Below the pieces are notes generated by a model. That model was given only the letters and a program-made list of their open reading frames with translations. It was not told the origin of the DNA and did not search any database. Of a stretch of DNA of 37,894 nucleotides, positions 16,330 to 24,855 are shown in pieces. Made by a program: the position numbers and the translations under genes. Within the stretch, counting starts at the first letter, position 1; each line of letters starts with the position of its first letter. Source of the DNA: an uncultured Saprospiraceae bacterium (GTDB lineage Bacteria; Bacteroidota; Bacteroidia; Chitinophagales; Saprospiraceae); NCBI GenBank assembly GCA_937922815.1, contig CALAJP010000057.1, forward strand, positions 1 to 37,894, written 5' to 3'.

Positions 16330-19317
16330 TTGAAGAAAATTAAGAATATATTAAATCAGCAAAATCAAATATTTTATTGCAGATCGTTGTATCTGCTTGT
16401 TATTTTATTTTCTATTTTTTGCCCTGAAAAGGGAATTTCTCAAACTGAAAATATTTCTAAACTTTTATTAGAAGAATATATAATCAAATTACAAAACGAT
16501 TTAGATATATTCATTTTTTACAATACCTCGGACGTTTCTCGTCACTATGTCAAAGAAATAACTTTTGAAAAAAGAGATTTAAAAAGAATTAATCAGTCTA
16601 TTTTTCACCCCATTGGATTAGAATTAAGGCAGGTATCTTTTGACTTCTTCGCATTGGTTGTATCCGATAGAACTGGCATATTAAAAGGAACCATAAGAGA
16701 TGAGTATTTTTTACCCTTATCAAAAGCTACCATTTTTGTCCCTAAGTTAGAAAAAGGTACTTATGCAGATTTAGATGGATATTTTGAATTAGCTATTCCC
16801 GAAGGTCAATATGATGTAGAGATTAGCTATGTAGGGATGGAAAAGAAAATTGTTCAAGCAACCGTTGAAAAAGGAAAATCAACAGTTCTAAACACAAAGT
16901 TAGAAAACAGTATTACATTAGACAGAGTCGTAGTGATTGGCTCTAAAATATTTCCAGAATCTATTTTTTCCAAATCGGTTTCTACGGAATCGTTTACGGG
17001 CGATGACCCCGAATTAATCAAGTTAGACAACTTGAATGCTACTCTTCACTATGCAATTCCTTCTTTTTACTCTGTTCCTCAGACCATAGCTGATGGTTCG
17101 GATCATATTCGACCAATTTCGATGAAAGGAATGGACCCAGGGAATGTATTAGTTATGTTGAACGGAAAAAAGAGACATAATTCGGCAATAGCTCACATAA
17201 ATGGAACAATCGGTAAAGGAACCGTTGGTGTGGACCTAGATGTTATTCCACAAGGAGCTATTGAAACAATAGAAGTTCTTCATAATGAATCAAACCATAT
17301 GTATGGTAATAACGCCATAGCGGGTTCTATTAATTTCCAATTAAAAGAAAATACGGGCAAAAATGAATTTTCGTATTATTCAGGGATAAGTTCTCAGCGT
17401 GATGGTTTGGTAAATGATATTAATTATAATCTTGGGACGAAATTAAAAGATAAAGGGTTTATTAATCTGAACCTAAATTTTAAAATGGAGAATGATACCG
17501 ACCGTTCGGGGGAATATACTGGAAGTATATTTGGAGATGGAAGAGACCTAGACGAATTTGAAAAAGAAGCTTTTTATGATAATGTAGGCTTGGGAGCAGG
17601 AAAAGTGATGCAAGTAGGAAAAGCAAAAAGTAGAAATTACAGCCTATTCTTAAATTTGGGTATACCTATTAATGAAAAGAATGAACTCTACGGTTTTGGA
17701 GGGGCGTCGCTAAAGGTTGGAAAATCGAATGGTTTTTATCGTTTCCCCCATGAAGAAGAAAAACAATCGGGTCTATACGAATTTGGATTCAGGCCACAAA
17801 TGAAAGTGAACATATGGGACGGATTTTGGTCTATGGGAGCGAGAGGAGATATTGACCGATGGAAATTTGATATTTCTAATACAATAGGTTTTAATAAAAT
17901 ATCTTTCAACCTTTTCAACTCTAATAATGCATCGTTAGGATTAAATTCGCCAACAAGTACATCTCCAGGCGGATTTATGTATGTCAATAATTTGACGAAC
18001 TTTGAATTGAAAAGAAAATTTGGGGTAAAAAACTCAATTTCAATAGGAGCACAAGTTGAATCAGAATTGTATGTTCAGCAAGAAGGTGACCCATCTTCAT
18101 ATATAGATGGAGGCGTATTAAACAACGATGGAACAGCAAAAGAGTCAGGGTTTCAATTATTACCAGGATTATTACCCGAACATTCTGTTGAAAAAAGTAG
18201 AGTAACGACTTCCTTATATTCGGGAGTAGAATTTGCGTTAAATGATAACTTCAAAGTAGATATTTCTAATTTGATGGCTATTCGGTTGGATAATGCACCC
18301 GATATCGGCTCTAAATTTAGTTTTAGATACGAATTTATCAAAGGACACGTATTTAGAGGAGGGCTATCTTTTGGGTATAAATTGCCTGATTTGGCGAAAA
18401 TATATAGAGGGAACAACTCTACTCAGGTATTGGCATCTGGAGGACAACTACAGAGTTTTCATGTTACTCATATTAATGAATTGGATTCGGTGTACACTAA
18501 TATTGGGCTTAAAAGTTTGACCCCAGAAAGAACCATTGGCTTTGATTTAGAATACACTAATTTTTTGAATAAAAAAATAATGACTTCTGTACATGCCTAT
18601 TCTTTGCTTGTACATAATCGTATTTTTCTGTCATCTGTAATTGAAAACGAATTTTTGCCAACTCTTGCAACAGGGATAGGTGAGGATATTGAAGCCATTC
18701 AGTTTTTTTCTAATGGAATGAATACGAGAACACTTGGGATAGAAACAAACTTTAGAGTCCATCACGAATTTTCTAAATTCAAATATATGGGGAGATTATC
18801 GTTTAATCTTTTCAAAACCACCGTAATTAGAAACGCTGAAGATAATTCTTTAATTGAACTCCCATTAAGTTTAAGAGATGCAGAGAGCAGAGTCTTTAAT
18901 AGGGAAGATATTTCAAGAATAGAATCAGGACAGCCAAGTTCTGTATTTTCAATTTCAAATGTATTTAGTTTTCCACGAATAAGTTTTACATTAAGAGTTA
19001 ATAGGTTTGGTGAAATCAAGTATTTGCACCCAAAAGATGGAAATGCTGAAAACTGGAAAATCAATAACTTTACAGGCTTGAAGCAGTCGAGAGATCAAGT
19101 ATTTTCTTCTAAATGGCTTACAAGTTTACAAGCCGAATATGTTTTAGCTGATAATGCCAAGGTTAATATTGGTGTAGATAATGTTTTTAATGTTTTTCCT
19201 GACCCCATCAATCATTCTTCAGAGACGTTTTTTGGCGTATTTAATTATAGTCGAAGGGTTCAACAGTTTGGTACTATAGGAAGATATTTTCATGCTGCAT
19301 TCAGATTTGACTTTTAA
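16330..19317 (+). CDS. TonB-dependent receptor with N-terminal STN-like signalling domain (sensor-type paralogue)
   Basis: 995 residues. The start is TTG at 16330, with a TAA in frame immediately upstream (16327). Signal peptide ~1-37 (LYLLVILFSIFCPEKGIS). Residues ~40-113 look like a divergent secretin/TonB short N-terminal (STN) domain: KLQNDLDIFIFYNTSDV, KEITFEKRDL, IGLELRQVSFDFFALVV. CarboxypepD_reg-like ~117-195; TonB-box-like LDRVVVIGSK ~198-206; plug ~225-340; barrel to a C-terminal aromatic strand ending FDF. It aligns with the first receptor through QTIADGSDHI, LNGKKRHN, NGTIGKGTVGVDL and NAIAGSINFQL, and again at the C-terminus. STN domains contact FecR in FecA-like systems. With fecR only 6 bases upstream, this is the likely sensor of the pair. 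The 3' end overlaps the convergent methyltransferase gene by 17 bases. Confidence 0.88.
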   Translation: MKKIKNILNQQNQIFYCRSLYLLVILFSIFCPEKGISQTENISKLLLEEYIIKLQNDLDIFIFYNTSDVSRHYVKEITFEKRDLKRINQSIFHPIGLELRQVSFDFFALVVSDRTGILKGTIRDEYFLPLSKATIFVPKLEKGTYADLDGYFELAIPEGQYDVEISYVGMEKKIVQATVEKGKSTVLNTKLENSITLDRVVVIGSKIFPESIFSKSVSTESFTGDDPELIKLDNLNATLHYAIPSFYSVPQTIADGSDHIRPISMKGMDPGNVLVMLNGKKRHNSAIAHINGTIGKGTVGVDLDVIPQGAIETIEVLHNESNHMYGNNAIAGSINFQLKENTGKNEFSYYSGISSQRDGLVNDINYNLGTKLKDKGFINLNLNFKMENDTDRSGEYTGSIFGDGRDLDEFEKEAFYDNVGLGAGKVMQVGKAKSRNYSLFLNLGIPINEKNELYGFGGASLKVGKSNGFYRFPHEEEKQSGLYEFGFRPQMKVNIWDGFWSMGARGDIDRWKFDISNTIGFNKISFNLFNSNNASLGLNSPTSTSPGGFMYVNNLTNFELKRKFGVKNSISIGAQVESELYVQQEGDPSSYIDGGVLNNDGTAKESGFQLLPGLLPEHSVEKSRVTTSLYSGVEFALNDNFKVDISNLMAIRLDNAPDIGSKFSFRYEFIKGHVFRGGLSFGYKLPDLAKIYRGNNSTQVLASGGQLQSFHVTHINELDSVYTNIGLKSLTPERTIGFDLEYTNFLNKKIMTSVHAYSLLVHNRIFLSSVIENEFLPTLATGIGEDIEAIQFFSNGMNTRTLGIETNFRVHHEFSKFKYMGRLSFNLFKTTVIRNAEDNSLIELPLSLRDAESRVFNREDISRIESGQPSSVFSISNVFSFPRISFTLRVNRFGEIKYLHPKDGNAENWKINNFTGLKQSRDQVFSSKWLTSLQAEYVLADNAKVNIGVDNVFNVFPDPINHSSETFFGVFNYSRRVQQFGTIGRYFHAAFRFDF

Positions 19318-20047
19318 ACTGTGCCATTATTATTCCACAAGCCATAGCAGCATTTAATGATTCCGAAAATGCCTTTTTTGATTTAGGAATATGGATAGAA
19401 TCATGTACATATTGCTGTATATCTTCCGAAATTCCGCTTCCTTCGTTACCAATAGCTAAAATAGATTGTTCAGGCAATGTGAAGTTTTCATAATTTATGC
19501 CCTCCATCTTGGTCAATAATAGTCGATGGTCAGGGAACCTAGTTTTTATTTCTGTATAATCAGCTATAATACAGTTCATCGAAAAAATAGCACCCATAGA
19601 AGCACGCACTACTTTTGAATTATAAATATCTGCACAACCACTAGTCAAAAAAATATTATTTATCCCCATCCAATCAGCCGTTCTAATAATTGTTCCAATA
19701 TTTCCAGGGTCTTGAACGTTTTCTAAGAAGATAGAAAGTTTGGGAAGTGATTTTGGAAACTTATTTTCTTTAAACTTGCATATACAAATAGCATCAGATG
19801 CAGAATTAAATTGGCTCGCTTGGTTTAATGCCTTAGGTTCAGATTCGTACCAATTTGTAGTGTTTTTAGTGATATTTTGATTTATCCATTCTTTTGTAGC
19901 ATAGCCTTCGACAATTAGGCTTGGGTAAAAATTATAAATATCTTTGACTAAACTATTACCTTCTATAACAAAATGCTGATTTTGTTGTCTGTCCTTCTTA
20001 CTTTTGAGGGATTTTATGTACTTTATCTTGTTTTTTGAAAGAAACAT
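19301..20047 (-). CDS. TrmH/SpoU family RNA 2'-O-methyltransferase
   Basis: 248 residues from the ATG at 20047; a TTG one codon upstream is less likely. An N-terminal substrate-binding part (~5-90, KIKYIKSLKSKKDRQQNQ, FVIEGNSLV) precedes the SPOUT knot domain. The three family motifs are present: NVQDPGNIGTIIRTADW (~110-126), LAIGNEGSGIS (~195-205) and IPKSKKAFSESLNAAMA (~221-237). Members transfer methyl from SAM to ribose 2'-OH in rRNA or tRNA; RlmB (23S G2251) and TsnR are relatives. The exact target cannot be read from the sequence. Its start overlaps that of divergent tamL, and its stop overlaps the end of the second TonB receptor gene. Confidence 0.93.
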   Translation of the reverse strand: MFLSKNKIKYIKSLKSKKDRQQNQHFVIEGNSLVKDIYNFYPSLIVEGYATKEWINQNITKNTTNWYESEPKALNQASQFNSASDAICICKFKENKFPKSLPKLSIFLENVQDPGNIGTIIRTADWMGINNIFLTSGCADIYNSKVVRASMGAIFSMNCIIADYTEIKTRFPDHRLLLTKMEGINYENFTLPEQSILAIGNEGSGISEDIQQYVHDSIHIPKSKKAFSESLNAAMACGIIMAQFKSQI

Positions 20048-22443
20048 CAATTAAATTGAATTTTTTGAATACAAAATACTTTTTAGCTAAATTTTTCTCT
20101 TATCAAGTTACTCTTTTTTCGGTAATCTTATTGCTTGTCACTGCTTGTCATTCGACAAAGTATTTAGAAGATGGGCAGTATTACATTAAAGAAAACAACG
20201 TAAAGTTAACGAATAATAAGCAAGAAAAAAATATAGATAAAATTGAATTAAAAGATGACGTTTTAACCTTAATAAAGCCTACTCCCAATTCTGAATTTCT
20301 GAAAATTCCGCTAAGGTTAGGATTCTATAAATTTGTGGATGAACCGAGCGATACGTCTAAATTTAAAAATTGGCTTCGAGACAAAATTGCTGAAAAACCA
20401 TCTATTACCGATACCGCTTTGATTTCAAAATCAATGGGTGAAGTTTCTAATTTTCTAAAAAATAGAGGCTATTTTAGTAATGAAATTAGCTTAAAGCTAG
20501 ACACCCTTCACAAAAAGAGGAAAGTAATTGCAAATTATGAAATAGAATTAAATCAACTATATAAAATCGATTCATTCAACCTCGTTAGTAAAGATTCTCA
20601 ATTGGTAGAATATTTAGGTGAGTTATCAAATAATAGTTTATTTAAGAAGAATACACCTATTGATAATAATCTTTACATTTCGGAAGTAAATCGAATTTCT
20701 GCATGGTTGAGAAACAAGGGATATGCGTATCTTTTTCCTAACTATATTAGTAACCTCAAGTTAGTAGAAAAAGATAGCGTTCTTAAAACGTATGACGCTA
20801 CGATGTATTTATACCCTCCCAATGATGAAAATCTACATAAAAGGTATCAAATTGGTAATGTTAGCGTAAAATATGCTTCGGAAATATTGTATGATGAATC
20901 TATTCATGATTCGATTACTTACCAAATTGACGGGAGTGGCTATCATGTATTGCCTAAGTACTTAAATAGAAATATTTTTTTAAGACCTGGAGACACTTAT
21001 TCTTTAGAGAAAATGACAAAATCGATTAATCGATTGAATTTACTAAATGTTTTTCAAGTTGCTTCTATTCGACCTCAAACTAATGATTCTACAAACGTAA
21101 TGGATTTGTTAGTGGACTTGAAACCCGCTAAGAAATATACCCTTGGAGTTAGTTTAGAAGGTAATTTTTCTCAAGAACCTGCTATTGTTCGCCAAAATTT
21201 TGTAGGTACTTCGATAGGCTTACAATTCAAAGATAGAAATATTGCAAAATCCGCGAGCCAATTAACGGTATCCACTAATTTTGGTGTAGAGGTTAATTTA
21301 AACAAAACAGACACGCTTAGTCTTTTTGAAACAAGTATAAATTCGGAGCTAAAAATCCCAAGATTTGTTGAGGTAGGGACAATTTCTTTTTTACATTCTC
21401 TGCGGTTTAAGAAAAAACCATTTGTTATAAGTGATAAGTTTTATAACTATTTATTAGAAAACGCGGATACAAAAATTAGGAATGCGATTACTTTTCAAGA
21501 TAGATTGGGCTTTTACAAAACGAACTCTTTTGAATTATCGTTTGGATTCAAATTAAAACCTAACAACAGGGTGACCATCGAAATGTCTCAGGCGGGTGTT
21601 GATTTATTACTAAATGAATTTGATGATAATTTTCGCCAAAACGTTCTCAATTCGCAGCCTTTTTTAGAAAAAAGTTTAGGTTCTCGACTATTGACAGGAT
21701 TTTTAATTAAAGACTTAGTGTTAACGATAGAAGACTTAAATCCATTTAGACGTTTTCAGAACAAATTTGAAACAAGTATTGAGTTCTCTGGACTTGAAGT
21801 AAATGTGGCTAACTTTATCTTTAATAACCTTGATGAACCGTTCAGCGTAGGCAATGATTTAAGGTTTGCTCATTTTGTAAAATTAGGGCTAGATTTTGTA
21901 AGTAATATTAATGTTACAAATTCAAGCTCATTTGCCTTTAGAAGTCATTTTACAATAGCGGCGCCTTATAGTCGAATAGCAGAAGAAGTACCTTTTATTA
22001 AGCAACCTTTTATAGGAGGTCCATTTAGTCTTCGTGGCTGGCAAGCGAGAGAGTTAGGCCCAGGAAGCTATAATAGCAACCAAACTCAAACCACTGCGTT
22101 TTTTCAGACAGGTAATATAAAAATGGAAATGAATGCCGAGTATCGCTTCAAACTATGGTGGATTATTGAGGGTGCGGCATTTCTTGATGTTGGAAATATC
22201 TGGACATTAAAAGAAGATCCAGATAGAGCAGGGGCTCAAATCTCAAACAACTTTATCAACGAAATAGCGATGAGTACAGGACTTGGAATTCGTTTTGTAT
22301 TCCCATATTTCACCTTTCGATGGGACATGGGAATACCGATACGAACGCCTTATAAAAATGAGAATGGACGCCATGGTTTAACTACCAATCAAATGTTAAA
22401 AAAAGCTAATTTTAGTAACTTAGCTCTTGGCTTTCCTTTTTAG
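20035..22443 (+). CDS. tamL: Omp85-family translocation/assembly lipoprotein, TamL type
   Basis: 802 residues. There is no ATG in the start region. TTG codons at 20035, 20056 and 20065 are all possible starts, and each gives a signal sequence ending in the lipobox LLVTAC, so the mature protein is a lipoprotein. POTRA-like modules fill ~50-380, followed by a 16-strand-type barrel. The conserved L6 loop motif appears as GGPFSLRGWQ at ~660, and the end contains LDVGNIW and FRWDMGIPIRTPY. TamL is the Bacteroidota lipoprotein counterpart of TamA/BamA and is thought to help insert outer-membrane or surface proteins with TamB. The partner tamB is not in the window. A TACTTTTG element at 19999-20006, inside the divergent methyltransferase gene, is a possible -7 box, but a TTG at good spacing is lacking. 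The 3' end overlaps nth by 24 bases. Confidence 0.9.
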   Translation: MKETSIKLNFLNTKYFLAKFFSYQVTLFSVILLLVTACHSTKYLEDGQYYIKENNVKLTNNKQEKNIDKIELKDDVLTLIKPTPNSEFLKIPLRLGFYKFVDEPSDTSKFKNWLRDKIAEKPSITDTALISKSMGEVSNFLKNRGYFSNEISLKLDTLHKKRKVIANYEIELNQLYKIDSFNLVSKDSQLVEYLGELSNNSLFKKNTPIDNNLYISEVNRISAWLRNKGYAYLFPNYISNLKLVEKDSVLKTYDATMYLYPPNDENLHKRYQIGNVSVKYASEILYDESIHDSITYQIDGSGYHVLPKYLNRNIFLRPGDTYSLEKMTKSINRLNLLNVFQVASIRPQTNDSTNVMDLLVDLKPAKKYTLGVSLEGNFSQEPAIVRQNFVGTSIGLQFKDRNIAKSASQLTVSTNFGVEVNLNKTDTLSLFETSINSELKIPRFVEVGTISFLHSLRFKKKPFVISDKFYNYLLENADTKIRNAITFQDRLGFYKTNSFELSFGFKLKPNNRVTIEMSQAGVDLLLNEFDDNFRQNVLNSQPFLEKSLGSRLLTGFLIKDLVLTIEDLNPFRRFQNKFETSIEFSGLEVNVANFIFNNLDEPFSVGNDLRFAHFVKLGLDFVSNINVTNSSSFAFRSHFTIAAPYSRIAEEVPFIKQPFIGGPFSLRGWQARELGPGSYNSNQTQTTAFFQTGNIKMEMNAEYRFKLWWIIEGAAFLDVGNIWTLKEDPDRAGAQISNNFINEIAMSTGLGIRFVFPYFTFRWDMGIPIRTPYKNENGRHGLTTNQMLKKANFSNLALGFPF

Positions 22444-23118
22444 TTTTTTCTGCTTTTTATCATATTCACTGAACATCGTTTTTCTACCATATTTACTACA
22501 GATAGGACATTCATAAGGATTATGCTTTTTGGCAGGACAATATTCTCTACCGAAAAATATCATTTGCAAATGAAGTTTACTCCAACTATCTTCAGGGAAC
22601 AGCCTTTTTAAATCATACTCAGTTTGTTCTACTGACTTGGCTACACTTAAATTCCATCGGTAAGCTAGTCTATGAATATGAGTATCTACAGGAAATGTTT
22701 GTTGCCCAAAAGCCTGTGATAATACAACTGAAGCTGTTTTGTGACCTACACCAGGCAGTGCCTCCAAGGCCTCCATATTAGCAGGAACTTGTCCTTCATA
22801 TTTATCTAGTAAAATTTTGGATAAGTTAAAAATAGCTTTCGACTTGCGAGGAGCTAAACCACAAGGCTTAACAATAGCTTCGATTTCATCAACTGAAAGT
22901 TTTATCATATCCTGAGGCGTATTAGCCTTTTCAAACAGAATAGGAGTCACTTGATTTACTCGTTCATCGGTGCATTGAGCAGATAGCAAAACAGCAATTA
23001 ATAAAGTATAGGGGCTGTCATGATCCAATGGAATTGGAGTCTCAGGGTAAAGTTCTTCAAGAACTTGGAATATCCGTTCAGCTCTTTGAGGTTTTGTTGT
23101 TCTTAGTGGCATACACAT
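22420..23118 (-). CDS. nth: Endonuclease III (DNA glycosylase/AP lyase) with altered Fe-S loop
   Basis: 232 residues from the ATG at 23118; an ATG two codons later (23112) is equally possible. The helix-hairpin-helix LPGVGHKTA (~121-129) supplies the catalytic lysine K127, and FPVDTHIHR supplies the catalytic aspartate D145. SAQCTDERVN (~46-55) is also typical. The enzyme removes oxidised pyrimidines and cleaves AP sites in base excision repair. The C-terminal cluster region is unusual. It has C194, then nine residues, then C204 and C207, and no fourth cysteine follows, whereas the classic motif is C-X6-C-X2-C-X5-C. The tail is Lys-rich (KKQKKLKRKAKS). It converges on tamL with a 24-base overlap. 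Confidence 0.92.
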   Translation of the reverse strand: MCMPLRTTKPQRAERIFQVLEELYPETPIPLDHDSPYTLLIAVLLSAQCTDERVNQVTPILFEKANTPQDMIKLSVDEIEAIVKPCGLAPRKSKAIFNLSKILLDKYEGQVPANMEALEALPGVGHKTASVVLSQAFGQQTFPVDTHIHRLAYRWNLSVAKSVEQTEYDLKRLFPEDSWSKLHLQMIFFGREYCPAKKHNPYECPICSKYGRKTMFSEYDKKQKKLKRKAKS

Positions 23119-23290
23119 CAAATTTTACAATCTTACTGTGAAGAATGGTTTATAACAATTTTTTATAATATTAATCCTATTCAAACCCAATAACCCTCCA
23201 TAGTGTGTGAACTGATACACAGCTAGGAAAATTTTTAGACTTAAAGCTTTGCATTCGCCAATATTATTATTGTTTCTTACACAAGTGCTA

Positions 23291-24313
23291 CTATATTTTT
23301 AGTAACAATTCTTCAAAAACGTCAACGCCATCTGCAAAATCAAACCAAGTAGGTTGTTGAGACTTTCCAAATGAATTGGTACGAATACTTTTAAATTTAA
23401 TATTTGATGATGTTGTTTGGACTTGCGGAATTATAGAAACTAACTTTGTTTCTAATTCGCTGATGCTATCATAATGTTCATAAAATAACTCAGAGATTCT
23501 CGAAAATAATTGATCAGACTCTCTAAGGATTAAACTACCAGTTATCATGAACTTAGTTTTATTCATAGATAGGATAGCAAAATTATAATCAAAATTATGT
23601 TTAAATTTTGAATTAAGTATTAATTTTTTGAAATTTTCATGAAAAACATCTAATAAATTTGGGAAATTGTAATTTTTAGGCACATATATTTTGGAAACGC
23701 TCCTGCATCCTAGACCAAAATAAGCAAAAACATCTTCCCCTAAACCTAATAACTCGGTTTCTGTTTCATTTCCATCGAGCACGGCAACCGATGTTCGATT
23801 GGTACGAATGATGTTTGGGTAGGCATTAAAATACTTTTCAAAGTATCGTGCTGTATTGTTACTGCCTGTTGCGATTACGGCATCAAAACCACTTAACTGC
23901 TCTACTACTTCAAAATAATTTGAACAGCTGCTATTTATTTCATTAAGTAATTTTATGCAATATGGAATCAGGTATTTATCCTTGTCCGATAATTTAATAA
24001 TTGCTTTATGACCTGAAAGAAATACGCATAGAAGATCATGCATACCTACCATCGGAATATTTCCAGCTAAAACAAGCCCTACTTTTTTTCGAACGGTTGG
24101 GTTTTCTATGTTATAGTGGTCAATTACTTTTTGAATATTATCTCCATTCAAAAATTCGTCTCGAATAGCACTAATAGATTTCCAACAGTTTTCTTTGGTA
24201 AACCAAGGATTGTTATGTGAAGTTCTGTGTATAACTGCTCCTAAATATTCGTTTTCTTCAGTTAATCTGCTGGCTAACTCAACAAGAGCATTTTTTCTTT
24301 CAGAAATAGTCAT
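23291..24313 (-). CDS. LuxC-family acyl-CoA reductase
   Basis: 340 residues, shorter than Vibrio LuxC (about 480). It fits the compact acyl-CoA reductase proteins of Bacteroidota. Motifs include GLVLAGNIPMVGMHDLL (~79-95), VIATGSNNTARYF (~146-158), NRTSVAVLDGNE (~172-183) and GLGCRSVSKIYVP, where C203 is the expected acyl-accepting cysteine. The family (PF05893, aldehyde dehydrogenase fold) reduces acyl-CoA or acyl-protein to aldehyde with NADPH. No luxD, luxE or luciferase gene is nearby, so light production is not implied. The product and physiological role are unknown. Its ATG overlaps the TGA of the DUF1415 gene by 4 bases, so translation is probably coupled. It is the last gene of the rluD-type operon. 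Confidence 0.87.
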   Translation of the reverse strand: MTISERKNALVELASRLTEENEYLGAVIHRTSHNNPWFTKENCWKSISAIRDEFLNGDNIQKVIDHYNIENPTVRKKVGLVLAGNIPMVGMHDLLCVFLSGHKAIIKLSDKDKYLIPYCIKLLNEINSSCSNYFEVVEQLSGFDAVIATGSNNTARYFEKYFNAYPNIIRTNRTSVAVLDGNETETELLGLGEDVFAYFGLGCRSVSKIYVPKNYNFPNLLDVFHENFKKLILNSKFKHNFDYNFAILSMNKTKFMITGSLILRESDQLFSRISELFYEHYDSISELETKLVSIIPQVQTTSSNIKFKSIRTNSFGKSQQPTWFDFADGVDVFEELLLKI

Positions 24314-24855
24314 CTAATGGAGTTTATTTTTTTACGAAGTTCATTCGTATTGTTTTTAATAAATTGTTGATTTCTTTCAAACCACGTGGCTCCTTGCGGA
24401 AACTTTTCCAACCCTTTGCTAACAGCATCTTGACTTAATAAATGAAAAATAGGAAAAGGTGATTGATTGCTCAGTCCCCATTCTTTAGGTTCGTTTGCGA
24501 AATGATAGTCAGGGTGAAATGTTGCCAATTGAACATCTTCAATTAAATCGTTATCCTCTAAAAGGTCTTCGATATCTTGAGCAAGAGACCAAAATTCTTC
24601 AAAATTTTCATATCCATCGACACCGATAAGACAATTTGTTTTTGAAGAGTTAGATTGTAACAAACCTACTTTCTCAAGAATAGTCTCAATAATATCTTGT
24701 TTAGTTGGACTATTAATAAATAACCAATCAATCTCATCTGAATCAAAAGAAGGCTTTGCAAATGGACAAAGCTGAAAATGAATGATATAATCAGTAACCC
24801 AATCTTTCATTAAAGAAATTGCTTCTTGATTGTTATTGTTCATTTTGTAAAACAT
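24310..24855 (-). CDS. DUF1415 family protein
   Basis: 181 residues. The ATG at 24855 gives MFYKMNNNN; a second ATG at 24843 would shorten the overlap with the upstream gene to 11 bases. Family signs are LCPFAKP (~29-35), the acidic central helix region and QLATFHPDYHFANEPK (~109-124) followed by NQSPFPIFHLL. DUF1415 proteins are soluble, widespread in bacteria and of unknown biochemical function. C30 and the HPDY histidine look invariant in the members I know, which would suit a catalytic or metal site, but this is inference. The gene lies between an RluD-type pseudouridine synthase and a LuxC-type reductase and overlaps both, a tight translationally coupled arrangement. Confidence 0.8.
   Translation of the reverse strand: MFYKMNNNNQEAISLMKDWVTDYIIHFQLCPFAKPSFDSDEIDWLFINSPTKQDIIETILEKVGLLQSNSSKTNCLIGVDGYENFEEFWSLAQDIEDLLEDNDLIEDVQLATFHPDYHFANEPKEWGLSNQSPFPIFHLLSQDAVSKGLEKFPQGATWFERNQQFIKNNTNELRKKINSIR

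Noticed and set aside
23291-24313. Bioluminescence locus suggested by the LuxC-type gene
   Set aside because: No luciferase, luxD or luxE is present; compact LuxC-like reductases are common in Bacteroidota without light production.
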